A stretch of DNA of 64,000 nucleotides from Prostheceraeus crozeri. Its lineage: Eukaryota; Platyhelminthes; Polycladida; Euryleptidae. Below, piece after piece: positions 45,114-55,377 of the stretch. Position 1 is the stretch's first letter. Every line of letters begins with the position of its first letter. The notes beneath the pieces were generated by a model. It made no database searches. It was not told the DNA's origin and was given only the letters and a program-made list of their open reading frames with translations. Both the position numbers and the translations under genes were made by a program. The stretch is taken from the NCBI GenBank assembly GCA_907163375.1, contig CAJQUW010007075.1, forward strand, positions 346,523 to 410,522, written 5' to 3'.

Positions 45114-45655
45114 TTTACAATCCGCTGGGTACGTACATACTCAATGAGATAGTCTAGGATCATATTTGCTTGTTCATGAGATTTTAGTCCAGTAATGATC
45201 ACTTTACTATTATGAAAGATTGCCACATGCACAGGCAACCAACAACTAATGAGAGCTGCAGGAAAAAGTTCGGGTTCATAACACAAACTGTAACTGCTGG
45301 TACGAATCTTCAAAAATGATAGACTGTCACTCAATTGAGTAGAGATCACCATATTGTCCACAGTCAGATTCGACATCACACACCTCTCCCTCTTCCATAT
45401 CCGACGTAGTAGTCTCTGTAGCTCTAAGCGCATTGACTGCGCCGATGAATGAGAAAGGGCGCCGAGAATCTGTACAGTCCCATTTGGGAAGAGTTGAAGA
45501 TTCCGTGAATTGTTCATCTTCACCACTAACATTTGAGGACGGCCCGGGTAATACTTGCTGTTTGGAAGCTGTTGGCGTAATGTTGTGAGATCGATTTTGG
45601 TGTAGAGTCTGAAGCGACGGAGAATGTTGACGATGGTGTAGCGATGGCGCTTCAT
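45110..45655 (-). CDS. TATA-binding-protein-like protein (TBP-like)
   Basis: 181 residues, the exact length of the TBP core domain, from the ATG at 45655. Both pseudo-repeats are recognisable. Repeat 1 has YTIVNILRRFRLYTKIDLTT, then YYPGRPQMLVVKM, then LFPNGTVQILGA. Repeat 2 has VDNMVISTQLSD, then SSYSLCYEPELFPAALIS, then VAIFHNSKVIITGLKSHEQ. These match eukaryotic TBP (YEPELFPGL, SGKVVLTGAK) along the whole saddle. TBP nucleates RNA polymerase pre-initiation complexes at promoters. A TBP-like factor is not among the standard Polinton genes I know. The first 110 codons overlap the tail of the neighbouring gene in another frame. The likely role is directing transcription of the element's own genes. 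Confidence 0.88.
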   Translation of the reverse strand: MKRHRYTIVNILRRFRLYTKIDLTTLRQQLPNSKYYPGRPQMLVVKMNNSRNLQLFPNGTVQILGALSHSSAQSMRLELQRLLRRIWKRERCVMSNLTVDNMVISTQLSDSLSFLKIRTSSYSLCYEPELFPAALISCWLPVHVAIFHNSKVIITGLKSHEQANMILDYLIEYVRTQRIVK

Positions 45656-45977
45656 GATGAAAGAATGAGTAAATTGAGCGATGTACCTTCCTTTTATACT
45701 TTTCCCAACTACCTTGATGAAATGTGAAGTTAGTATGAAGTTGGGAATGATAGAGTTGAATTCGCCGATTGTTGACGCGCAGCCAGATGCGATTTCCAAT
45801 ACGTGAATGTCTTTTCATATAGAAGTATTTCAAGTCCTTCATGATATGATGTAGAGATTGAAAATGACGATAAGATAAAACAAACTCTCTTCTCACATTT
45901 CCAGTTGAATCTTTGAAATAGACGTTTCGATCATGATCCGTTTCAATACGTTGTAGGGAATCTAATTTCCAACTCAT
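45327..45977 (-). CDS. Paralogue B, possible PC4-like repeats, disordered tail
   Basis: The first 105 residues (LDSLQRIETDHDRNVYFKDS, REFVLSYRHFQSLHHIMKDL, then IQLYHSQLH and WEKYKRKVHRSIYSFF) are clearly homologous to the gene at 46000-46368. Each half looks like two short strands then a helix, similar to the PC4/Sub1 transcription cofactor pattern, but this is inferred by eye. The remaining roughly 110 residues are low-complexity and acidic (SGEDEQFTES, DMEEGEVCDVESD). They overlap the TBP-like gene in another frame, so either the overlap is dual coding or the real protein ends earlier. An ATGCAAAT lies 28 bp upstream of the ATG. Confidence 0.6.
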   Translation of the reverse strand: MSWKLDSLQRIETDHDRNVYFKDSTGNVRREFVLSYRHFQSLHHIMKDLKYFYMKRHSRIGNRIWLRVNNRRIQLYHSQLHTNFTFHQGSWEKYKRKVHRSIYSFFHHEAPSLHHRQHSPSLQTLHQNRSHNITPTASKQQVLPGPSSNVSGEDEQFTESSTLPKWDCTDSRRPFSFIGAVNALRATETTTSDMEEGEVCDVESDCGQYGDLYSIE

Positions 45978-45999
45978 GGTGCGTGGTAATCATATCTGA

Positions 46000-46368
46000 T
46001 TAAGATTTGCATAGTAGGGCGATGAACTCACGACGAATAAATGTCATGATGGAGCGATGTATGTATCTTCTATACTTCTCCCAATTGTATTTGCGAAATG
46101 AGAAACAGTTTGCGGAATGAGAATGGTAGATTTGAATTTCATTTCTGTAATGTTGAAGCCAAACTTGATCACCCAAGGAGATGAATCTTAATGTTTCAAA
46201 ATATTCCAAATCCCTCATGATATCATTGAGGTTGACAAATTGTCGCCATGTTAATGTAATTCCTCTTGATGTATGACCATGAGAATTTTTGAAATGTACG
46301 TTTCCATCACGATCAACTCTGATATATTGTAGAGAGTCCAAAATCCAAGTCTTCATGATGTTATGCAA
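46000..46368 (-). CDS. Paralogue A, possible PC4-like repeats
   Basis: 122 residues, homologous to the first half of the next gene downstream (LDSLQYIRVDRDGNVHFKNS, then GITLTWRQFVNLNDIMRDL, then IQIYHSHS and NWEKYRRYIHRSI). The internal two-fold strand-strand-helix pattern suggests tandem PC4-like single-stranded-DNA-binding repeats, which is an inference. The start may be the second Met (MKTWILD, 46356), matching the sibling's MSWKLD start. It is divergent from the capsid-type gene on the plus strand, with only about 35 bp between the likely starts, so the two probably share a bidirectional promoter. Confidence 0.65.
   Translation of the reverse strand: MHNIMKTWILDSLQYIRVDRDGNVHFKNSHGHTSRGITLTWRQFVNLNDIMRDLEYFETLRFISLGDQVWLQHYRNEIQIYHSHSANCFSFRKYNWEKYRRYIHRSIMTFIRREFIALLCKS
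46005..46012 (-). promoter_or_regulatory. TATGCAAAT promoter motif 4
   Basis: The minus strand reads CTATGCAAATCTT, 28 bp upstream of the ATG of paralogue B at 45977. Confidence 0.5.
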
Positions 46369-46370
46369 AG
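46363..46370 (+). promoter_or_regulatory. TATGCAAAG promoter motif 5
   Basis: ATGCAAAG (in TTATGCAAAGTTGCAG) lies 21 bp upstream of the likely start at 46392 of the plus-strand capsid-type gene, and inside the divergent interval shared with paralogue A. Confidence 0.5.
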
Positions 46371-48614
46371 TTGCAGATTAGCAATATAAAAATGTCGTTT
46401 TATCATATTTTGCTTAGCAATGCGGCTACAAAGAGATTTACTAGCAATCGAGCCGCACTCTTTTCTACTCCCATTGATCATGCACAACAGCTAAATGGGA
46501 ATTTGGAAGTGGGTGTCACTCAACTTGTTTATAGCAACTGTGTCTATACTTTTGATCATGAGGTGATGACTATTAATATGAGACGTACAGCTGCTTATCA
46601 ATGTGAAAAGGGCTGCCGAGTATACATTCCACAGTGGCCAAAGAAAGATCTCTTATCATGTAAAAAGTTTATATATGATTTCTTGAATAAAGCGTGTAAA
46701 CATATTGTCCAATTTACTCCGCACAATGATGATTATAATTATGTACATCATGTAGTTGAGAAAGATTGGATTGTTGGTTTAAGTCCAAGTTTAAGAAATG
46801 ATTTAGGTTACCTCGCTAGCGCCTTAACAAGCTATGATAATTTTAACGTTAATTACCACATAAGTGGTCATAAACAGTTAATATATCGAGAGGAAGCTTA
46901 TTATGTAGATCTTATTCCAAGAAATGAGAAGACGTTGGTGAAGAAGATTGTGATTAAGCCAAGAAAGACAAACATGACTCCTGAAACATTATTGAAGAAA
47001 TTTAATTATCTCCTTCGAGTTGATGGTAAACAAGTGGCAACATTGACTTATATTAAATCATCTAATCATATTGCAATAAGCAAATTAAATGATGATGATC
47101 TAGTATTAGTTTGTTCAAAAGATTTTCATCAGTTCTTGCGACATCATTCTGCAGCTGGGGGTGGGGGGGGGGGGGGTGGGTGGGGGGGGGGGGGGGGGGT
47201 GGGGTGGGGGGGTGGGTGGGGGTGGGTGGGGGGGGGGGGTGGGGGGGGGGGTGGGGGTTGAGGGGGGGTGGGGGGGGGGGGGGGGGTGCGGGGTCGGGCG
47301 GAGTGGGGGGGGTGGGGGGGTGGGGGGGTGGGGGGGGGGAGGTTGGCGGGTGGGAGGGTGGGGGGGGGGGGGGGTGGGGGGTGGGGGGGGTGGGGGGTTG
47401 TGTGGTGGGGTGTTGGGGAGGGGGTGGGGGGGGGGTGGGTGGGGTGGGGGGAGGTCGGTGGTTTGCGGGTGGGTTCTGTGTGGGTGGTAGGTGTGTGCTG
47501 CTTTGTTGGAGGGTGGGGGATGGTTTGGGGGTGTGTTTGTTTGTTGTTTCCCGCGCCCCCCGCCTGTTTGCGCTGGTCTAAAGGTCTTACGCTGAGGTTG
47601 GATAGTGAATTCTATCCGCATCTCGGTTTTGGTCATGGACTACATCTAACGTCAATTGCTACTGCAAATGATTAGAAAAGTTTTTTCAAATCGAATCACA
47701 AATTTCATTATAGATTTAAAATATTTGCTGAAGATGTTGTAAATGCCAAGAACGCATCATTTTGAAAAAGCGTGGTGTTCAACTTTATCACTTATGAGTT
47801 AGTAAAACGATGAATGAACTGAGGGTAAGAAGTATGGAGAGAAAATTATGGCGGACGGACAAAAATAAGTTGGTTATTCGAAAAATAATGACAAACTTAC
47901 AGTTTATATCTCTCCAAACTTTGCGTCATTTGTAAGACATTATACACCGATATTGGAAGCGGGTGGTGTAGCTTCTCATGAATATCAACACTAAAGCGAT
48001 TCAGTTAATGATGAATGGTGGTGGACATCTATGCGGATCGCATCAAGAAAATTTCCCAGTCTTATGAAGAATCTAAAGTTGCTAATCAATATAATGCCCT
48101 GCGTCATATATCATTTACAACAGTTGAAAGCTTCATTCATGTAGTAAATCCTTATATACAACAGAAGTTGAAGGCATGTGATGAAAAGTAAATATGATGT
48201 AAAGACACACCACATTTCGTTTTCAATTGAAAAATCAACGCGTTGTTCTGAAACTGGGTTGATGACATTCAATGTCAATGAGTAAAAAGAGGTTTGAAAA
48301 AACTCTTTGGTTTTTCAATGCTACAAACTGTGTTTGCTGCTGCGCATACGATTGGTATAGAAACACCAATGACACTTGATAAACATGAACAGCACCTTTA
48401 CATTCAAAGTGATTTGATTCTACCTATTTCTGTTGGCGAGAAAAAAGAATACATTTTACGTGATTTCATTCATGATAAAGACGCTTCATATGGAATAGTC
48501 GAGAAGATGTTTGAATCTATTTTCTATCATCCCGTCGTCAAAACAAACTATACCCTCTATTGCTATCAAAATTACCAATGGTTTACAAGAGTGTATCCAT
48601 GTGAAAGATACTAA
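46371..48614 (+). pseudogene. Second capsid-type Polinton gene region, damaged
   Basis: The 5' part encodes the Polinton family that usually starts with an FYxxLPSN-type strand (here MSFYHILLSNAATKRF, then LNGNLEVGVTQLVYSN). I associate this family with the penton/minor-capsid position. The likely start is the ATG at 46392. Further decayed coding sequence follows to about 48.6 kb. The region is broken in a few places and also contains a G-rich tract (listed separately). Family assignment to penton is tentative. Confidence 0.6.
47157..47545 (+). repeat. G/T-rich low-complexity tract, about 390 bp
   Basis: Long G runs broken by single T or short GTGGG motifs, grading into ordinary sequence at the right. 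The composition is utterly unlike the flanking AT-rich Polinton genes. It has strong G-quadruplex potential on the plus strand. It is a smaller relative of the tract at 59494-61819, and could be real or a sequencing/assembly artefact. Confidence 0.85.
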
Positions 48615-48945
48615 ATCCCTCGTAACTTTAGTGTTTCGGAAAACAAAGTGAAGTCATTGTGATATGTTTATTGAAATAAAAATATGTATATGAAAAAGTC
48701 TTTTCACAGATATAGGGGGAATGGGCTGACTGTAGGCATATATTCACAAGGAAGAAACGATCTCATGCGATACATAAAACAACCATGTATATCTACAAAA
48801 AGCAACATCAAAATACTGAGTTAAAGTTGATTATGTCAATACATCTCCTGAATGTGGTAGCGTGAGTTTTATTCTTTTGGGTGGAGGTATGTTTGTGTCA
48901 GGATGTCCATGTGGAAGAGATGTGTTATGTCCTATCCAACACCTC

Positions 48946-51900
48946 TTATCCTCCCATGCTGAAAGTGCTCGTTTCTTGAACGTGTACGTTTTTCACAGTA
49001 TGAACTTGAGATTTTAAGATTGTCATATTGACAAACGTTATAGTTTTATTTTTATAGGCCTTCTTATAGGACCGATGTTTCATTTTATGAACAATGGATT
49101 TTGATATACCTTTAGCACGCTTAATACTATCTGCACATTCTTTTAGTTTCATGGAATACATTTTAGGACGGAGGAGAATCATTTCATCTATTTCCTTTCC
49201 TGCTGTTTTCATCCTTAAAACAACCAAGTTTGGCTTTATTCTGTATGGAATAGAGTGGATGAGTGGGATTGTAGTTAGATGTATCGAAATATTTTTCTAA
49301 TGACTTACCTACTTCATTAAAATTTAAATCTTTTTTGAGTGGTAATTCCTAAAAAGAAACTATCTGTATCACCACCCAGCAAGCGAACCTCTTTTACGAG
49401 AGGGCATGGTTTTAATATTTTGTAGAAGAGTTGATACATTTCAAGCTTGGAATAATCTAAAACGGCTTGCCCAATATAGATGGGTTTGCACAACTCAACT
49501 TCTGATTTAATCATTTTAACACCTACAAGATCCTCATCGATGATGTCTCTATCAATGAAAAGAGGTGATGAGGTCAATTTGTGATATTTTTGTTCATCAA
49601 CGACTAGTTTGTAATTCATACGTTTTCTAACATCCTCCATGGTCTTTCCGAATAGACTATTATTCTTATATTTATAAAAATCCTTTTCAAAATTATTTTG
49701 GGCGAGTGCACGTTTTTGACTGTTACTATCTATGTAGGGTTTGAGGAAGGCTTTCTGTCTAAATTTGATAATGCGGTGAACTGACTTTAGAAGCATGCCC
49801 ATTTCTAAATAGAATTTTAATATGCAGAAGTGTACGAGATAATTTTTCTTATCATATTGGGTGAGTAAAAGTTTGCGGCATGGTTTGTACCTTGGCTGTC
49901 CACACTCTGTTAAGTTATTATGAAATTGTGACATGAATGGTGAAAACATATCTTCAGTCACTTCGCCAGATTCAGGTGCGAGTGGGAAATCAGCAGTTTT
50001 ATTTTTAATACTATTTGGATAAATCAAATCCACTTCAAAATAATATCCCCAATCACCTTCATCTGGAATATTCAGTATGTTTGAAGGGTTGGAGTAATAC
50101 TCAAGCTCATTTTGATTTAACCAACTAAACTCGGAATGAGGTAGTGGTTTAGACAGTGAACTGCCATATAAATTATTTTGGTCATAGTACTTTAGGTGGA
50201 TATGATCATCACCTACTGTTTCAGATTTTATATGATGTTTATTTACAAATGTGAGACCACCGCGTATTCCGCGCTCAAATATATTATACATCTCCGGGTC
50301 TTGTAAGAGATGAATGGTCTCACCAGTCATTTTAAAGGCTGATTTAAAGGACATGGCTGGTAGACTGACAAAGTGGATAGGATCTAATTTGTCTTCTTCT
50401 AATGCCACTCGTCGAAACTCCTGAAAGACATCAGCCAGCAAAATGACATCTAATTCTAAGTAAGCGATCATATAATCGCCAAACGTTTTACAATTAAATT
50501 TTAACCATGCCTCTTGAGCATGTTCATAGTCCTCTACTGGACAATCTTCACCCGTCAAATCGTTTTTGAATTTGTCAATGGAAGGAAGGGTTGTTTCATT
50601 TAGTTTAGACATTGAGCTAAAATACGCATAAGGAAAGACTCCTTTGCGAGTGATTATTTCATCCGTTAAGTTTGGATAGTGTTTCTTCAAAGTTTGACTA
50701 TGGGGAAGAAACTTGAGATTACGAACGAGAGAAGCTAGTGACGCTGACATGAATTGAAATGAATCTAAAAATTTTATTTCGAAGAAGACTGTCTTATTTT
50801 CTTTAGTTTTATCTACTGGTACTTTTGCTGTCATTGCCATGAATTTTTCTCTCGTTTGTGCTATTACATTAAACTGCCACGATTTCATCTGGCTCAACCC
50901 TCCTTTTATGAGCATATGACTGTCATAGCCCTTAAAGTTATGAAAAATGACGGGTAGTACACGACGTCTCAACCTAAGTGAAAAGTTACATTTGGAGCAG
51001 AGTGCGTTTCTAAATTTACCAGTGATGTGATCATGATCACGCACTTTCTTAATTTTATCGTCATCAAACGTTTTATGACATTTAGGACAGGATGTGCAAC
51101 TTTCAAATTTTTGTTTGTCTTCATCTGACATATGTAGTGACTTACGCTGCAATTGGGAATCATATGATTGTTGAAATTTTGCAGCTTTATCGAGAAATTC
51201 TAGAAATTTTGAAATGCAATCTTCACCTTGCCAAGTATGCATTTTGTTTTGTCTATTCCTAAAGTGGTCATGCCATACTTCATAGCAGGATATGGCTGCT
51301 GGCTTGTGGATGATATCATCAATGTAGCATTCTATGTCTGCGTAAATGACACGCAGGGACTTAATTCGTCACCATTATCCCTATGTGAAAATATTTTATC
51401 TTTGGGCATGCGTTCCATTTGTAATTTACCTCGCTTGCACCATTCATAGTGAGTTTCAAATTTATCTTTACTCCAAAATGAGCGGATGCAGCGGTCGCAT
51501 ACAAAATGTTCACCTCTTTTAGAGTGCCCCAAGTGAGTGTACAAGCGAGAGATTTTGGGAATACCACAGTAGTGCCATTCCTCGCTATCATCTTGTTTTA
51601 CTAATAAGAGGTTGACTACACGTTCATAACAAGTTGAACGTGAATTATAGCGGGCACCCTTCAACCCCTTCTCCCACACGTGAACGACAATTTTAATCTT
51701 ATTATGTTTTTCGAACGTTTCTACATCTTTGATTTTCATGTTGTTACTATCACAACCTTCAAAGTCTAGTTCATCCTCCCACTGTCTATAGCTATAGGTG
51801 CGATCTCGATGCGCGTTGATATCATTATAGTGAAGGATGGATAGGACTGCATATTTGAAACACTGTGATTTACAATCAACATTGATGACAGCTTTCTTAT

Positions 51901-52651
51901 TATACAACGTTTTTGGAAGTTTAAATGTGCCTCGAGCTGCATGACTTTCTAATAGGGAAATTTTGAATATGGCTGAGTCCACACCATCAAAAATGAGAGC
52001 GCTGTCGCGTTGATTGAATTTATCTACATTTGATTTTAAACATTGAATGTGAAAATTTAGCCAAGACTCGCAGTCTACAACTTCGGTTGCGGAAGAGGAA
52101 GGAATATGAAACTGTATTCTCTCCGTCACTTGACCCGTTTGAAAATCTATTTTAATATATTTTAGTTTAAGGTAGATGAGCGCCTTCATTCTAAAATTGT
52201 CTAAATTATTGAAGAGCGCTTCGATAATGTTAGAATTTTGAAGGAGCCACTCAGGAAAATCTACAATTTGAGTATTGGACTCCATGCAGTAGTCGCGTAC
52301 TAAATTATTATGTGAAACATTAATGAGGGAGATGGTAGAGGTACCGTTGGTGTAGTGATCATTTGCATGCGTGTGTTGAAGTCTGTGCGAAGATCGCTGA
52401 AAGTGACTATCAAAAGAAAGAGGGCACAAATCGCAAGGAAAGGAGATGTCATCGTCAGAATCAACTTCACCTCCGGAGATTGACGCCGCTTTGCGTTGAC
52501 ACACACGTTGTTTGATGTGTCGAAGGAGACTGTGCTTCCTTGTAAACATATGTCCGCAGTCGGCACATTCCCACTCGTTGCCTTGCCGCGAGAGTCCTGA
52601 GCTGGAACTCACATCACCTGAAAGAGAAATCATTCTTTCATCTCTGTTCAA
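48946..52651 (-). pseudogene. Protein-primed DNA polymerase B region (POLB), damaged
   Basis: A family-B polymerase that would copy the linear element using a terminal protein primer. Visible parts in order from the N-terminus: C2H2 fingers (ECADCGHMFTRKHSLLRH), an INVDCKSQCFKYAVLSILH block, another C2H2 finger, an endonuclease-VII-like His-Me element (CPKCHKTF, then RDHDHITGKFRNALCSKCN), the exonuclease/TPR part, then polymerase motifs YDQNNLYGSSL, NNSLFGKTM and GGDTDSFF. The size and order are normal for Polintons. The gene is mostly intact but has a small number of breaks. It runs opposite to the capsid block. Confidence 0.93.
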
Positions 52652-52796
52652 GCCTCAGTGTAGTGTTACAACCTACCTTGACTCAATAACTCTAAACTTT
52701 CCTCGAGAAGAGAGGGCGTTGGTGATGAAGTTGATGTCTGAAATTGAGGAAGATGCTATTAGTCACACGTTTGAGGGAGATGAGAGGAAATTTTCA

Positions 52797-52805
52797 ACTT
52801 ACCAT
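52797..52805 (-). promoter_or_regulatory. Leader ATG followed by splice donor, polymerase side
   Basis: The minus strand reads ATG/GTAAGT (ATG at 52805-52803). The same ATG/GTAAGT arrangement occurs at 37488 before the first left gene. Further good splice signals lie between here and the polymerase region. It suggests a spliced leader exon. Confidence 0.5.
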
Positions 52806-52941
52806 TTCAACGAAATCAAGTTTAAGGTTGATACTTCTACAAGATAGAGACTTCACTCAAATAATAGTCAAAGAGAGAGATCGTGCGTTCGTCACTTGTA
52901 TGATTCACAGATTAAATGAAATGACCTGAATGTCACTTTGC

Positions 52942-52948
52942 TTATATA
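52942..52948 (-). promoter_or_regulatory. TATATAA box upstream of polymerase
   Basis: TATATAA on the minus strand, about 135 bp upstream of the leader ATG. The 410-bp interval 52652-53061 separates the divergent polymerase and 53062 genes and contains nothing else recognised. Confidence 0.5.
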
Positions 52949-53061
52949 CTTTCATCCTCTTCATTCATTGGATGTTCATTCTGATTGGCTGCTTGTGTAT
53001 ACTTAAGAATTAGAAAAATGTTAAAGTTATCATTATTCAAAGTCAGCATTTCAAAGACAAC

Positions 53062-53499
53062 ATGACAAGTCCTCCAACAACACCAAATACCGCATTGGAG
53101 TTCTCCTCTCCATATACATCAGCAAAGGTGCTCGTTACAGCAAATGCACCAAGAAAGGCGAAGGTGGAGAAGACATACAATCTCGACAATATACGAAAGT
53201 TATCATTATCGGAGGAGGATGAAGAGGAGTTGCCCGACCTAACAGGCATACGGTGGAAATATTTACAATATGATGCCGAAGGGGTGATGGAGATGACCAG
53301 CAAGTCGCACTTGCATCAAATATGGGAGTGGTACACCCCTAACTCCCAACCGCGAACCGTGGCGGAGTGGGCGTACATTGAGAAAGTGAGGGACGCTGCA
53401 GAAGAACGTTTAAAGCAGCTCAACTGTTTTTGTAATCTATGTGAAGCCAGACTCTGGGACGATATTGACGATGAAGACCTTTTGAAATACATGCCATAA
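53062..53499 (+). CDS. Polinton accessory protein, acidic, unknown
   Basis: 145 residues. The N-terminal 45 are Ser/Thr/Pro-rich and probably disordered. An acidic patch (LSEEDEEELPDLTG) follows, then a more folded C-terminus with CFCNLCEARLWDD, possibly a metal site. It diverges from the polymerase across a 410-bp promoter interval and is followed by AATAAA just after the stop. I do not recognise a family. The position beside the polymerase suggests an early-type accessory function. Confidence 0.6.
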   Translation: MTSPPTTPNTALEFSSPYTSAKVLVTANAPRKAKVEKTYNLDNIRKLSLSEEDEEELPDLTGIRWKYLQYDAEGVMEMTSKSHLHQIWEWYTPNSQPRTVAEWAYIEKVRDAAEERLKQLNCFCNLCEARLWDDIDDEDLLKYMP

Positions 53500-53555
53500 T
53501 AAATGTTTATTTCGTATTATCTTTGCTTTCATACTGACTTACTTGAATGGGGTTT

Positions 53556-54375
53556 TAGTGAATAATTTAACCATGTATACTTTTTCATTTGGAAATAGTA
53601 GCACGCTTAGTTTAACTTGTAAATCTTATAACATTTCATATGGACGATGATGGTAGATGAAATAGTGTCAAATAAATTAAGATAGCTTACACTTCTGATA
53701 CAGGGATAGCAATCGACTGCGATCCATGTGTAAAGAGCTTGTTAGACTACGGATGGGCTTAAGTGGATGATTTAACCATGTATACTTTTTCATTTGGAAA
53801 TAGTAGCACGCTTAGTTTAACTTGTAAATCTTATAACATTTCATATGGACGATGATGGTAGATGAAATAGTGTCAAATAAATTAAGATAGCTTACACTTC
53901 TGATACAGGGATAGCAATCGACTGCGATCCATGTGTAAAGAGCTTGTTAGACTACGGATGGGCTTAAGTGGATGATTTAACCATGTATACTTTTTCATTT
54001 GGAAATAGTAGCACGCTTAGTCTAACTTGTAAATCTAAAAACATTTCATATGGACGATGATGGTAGATGAAATAGTGTCAAATAAATTAAGATAGCTTAC
54101 ACTTCTGATACAGGGATAGCAATCGACTGCGATCCATGTGTAAAGAGCTTGTTAGACTACGGATGGGCTTAAGTGGATGATTTAAGCATGTATACTTTTT
54201 CATTTGGAAATAGTAGCACGCTTAGTCTAACTTGTAAATCTAAAAACATTTCATATGGACGATGATGGTAGATAAAATAGTGTCAAATAAATTAAGATAG
54301 CTTACACTTCTGATACAGGGATAGCAATCGACTGCGATCCATGTGTAAAGAGCTTGTTAGACTACGGAAGAGAGA
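53556..54375. repeat. 205-bp tandem repeat, four copies
   Basis: Units start near 53556, 53761, 53966 and 54171 with an exact period of 205 bp and only scattered differences. Each contains ACCATGTATACTTTTTCATT and GGGATAGCAATCGACTGCGA. The last unit ends at about 54368. No open frame runs through the array. Confidence 0.95.
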
Positions 54376-54861
54376 AGTGTGTTATGTTGCGTGTGGCGCG
54401 TGAGTGTCCTCCCATTTCATTCCATTCATCAATTCGTCTCATTGATAGAGACAGGTAGAACTCATGGTTCTCATAACGTATGCAATGGAAAGTTTTAGGC
54501 AACCTTCGACAGTTGGCTAAATGTCGCCCTGACGCGAATGCATGCTACGTTGAGACAGAGGCAATCACTTGCAAACATGACGCAGAGAGGTTTAACAAGA
54601 TTGACCATTGCCGAATGTCCCTTGCGGTATACATAGCTACGGGTTTCACCGCCGCCCTTTACAGGAACGCCCGTCGAAAGGAAGTATTACACCGAACTTC
54701 ATTTGCAACGTTCAAGTTGACTGATAGCAGATTCAACTTAATGATAGTATTCGCCAGTCCGAAGACTGCCCAGGGCAAACCGCGAGGAGGTTCTATCATG
54801 TCTTGCCCCATGGTGGCCCTTAAGAGAGCCGATGGTTCGTTCTCGGTGACAATTAAGTTGA

Positions 54862-55113
54862 CTATTGGCTTGAATAGTCAATAGGTATGACAGTTAGGTT
54901 GTCATAAACCCTGTGCCGCCTAAGCCGTGCTGGTGCATCTGGCACCTTTCGGATGCGGGTGGTATTTGGAGTCCACACCTCATCCGTCCAAACGATCCTC
55001 TTGATCTTCCCCTTCTTCTCATCCTCATCCCACTCGTCGAGGATGACGAACTCGGGAATACCGTTGTCTTCATCAGTGAAGACGGGAATATTGTCGGCAG
55101 ATGTCGCTTCCAT
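54862..55113 (-). CDS. Small acidic accessory protein, unknown
   Basis: 83 residues, with an acidic middle (VILDEWDEDEKKGKIKRI) and a basic C-terminal half (RLRRHRVYDNL). A TATATAA box on the minus strand sits 42-48 bp upstream of the ATG, which supports expression from its own promoter. No family is recognised. It is the first of a series of small minus-strand genes separated by the 137-bp repeat. Confidence 0.5.
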   Translation of the reverse strand: MEATSADNIPVFTDEDNGIPEFVILDEWDEDEKKGKIKRIVWTDEVWTPNTTRIRKVPDAPARLRRHRVYDNLTVIPIDYSSQ

Positions 55114-55154
55114 CGTGACTTCAAATTGAATGAGAAGCGCTACAATCTTCTGGC

Positions 55155-55161
55155 TTATATA
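55155..55161 (-). promoter_or_regulatory. TATATAA box, gene 54862-55113
   Basis: CCTATATAAGCC on the minus strand, 42 bp upstream of the ATG at 55113. Confidence 0.55.
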
Positions 55162-55377
55162 GGGTTTTCAACAATGAATTGCTCAACAGCGAATCAGAAT
55201 GCTTCAGGGATAGCAATCGACTGCATAATGTTCAAGTTGACTGATAGCAGATTCAACTTAATGATAGTATTCGCCAGTCCGAAGACTGCCCAGGGCAAAC
55301 CGCGTGGAGGTTCTATCATGTCTTGCCCCATGGTGGCCCTTAAGAGAGCCGATGGTTCGTTCTCGGGAGTCGTCATC

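Noticed and set aside
47111-47675. Gly-rich and Pro-rich open frames over the G/T tract
   Set aside because: Composition artefacts of low-complexity DNA, not proteins.
53556-54375. CRISPR-like array
   Set aside because: Units are directly adjacent 205-bp repeats without unique spacers, in a eukaryotic element.
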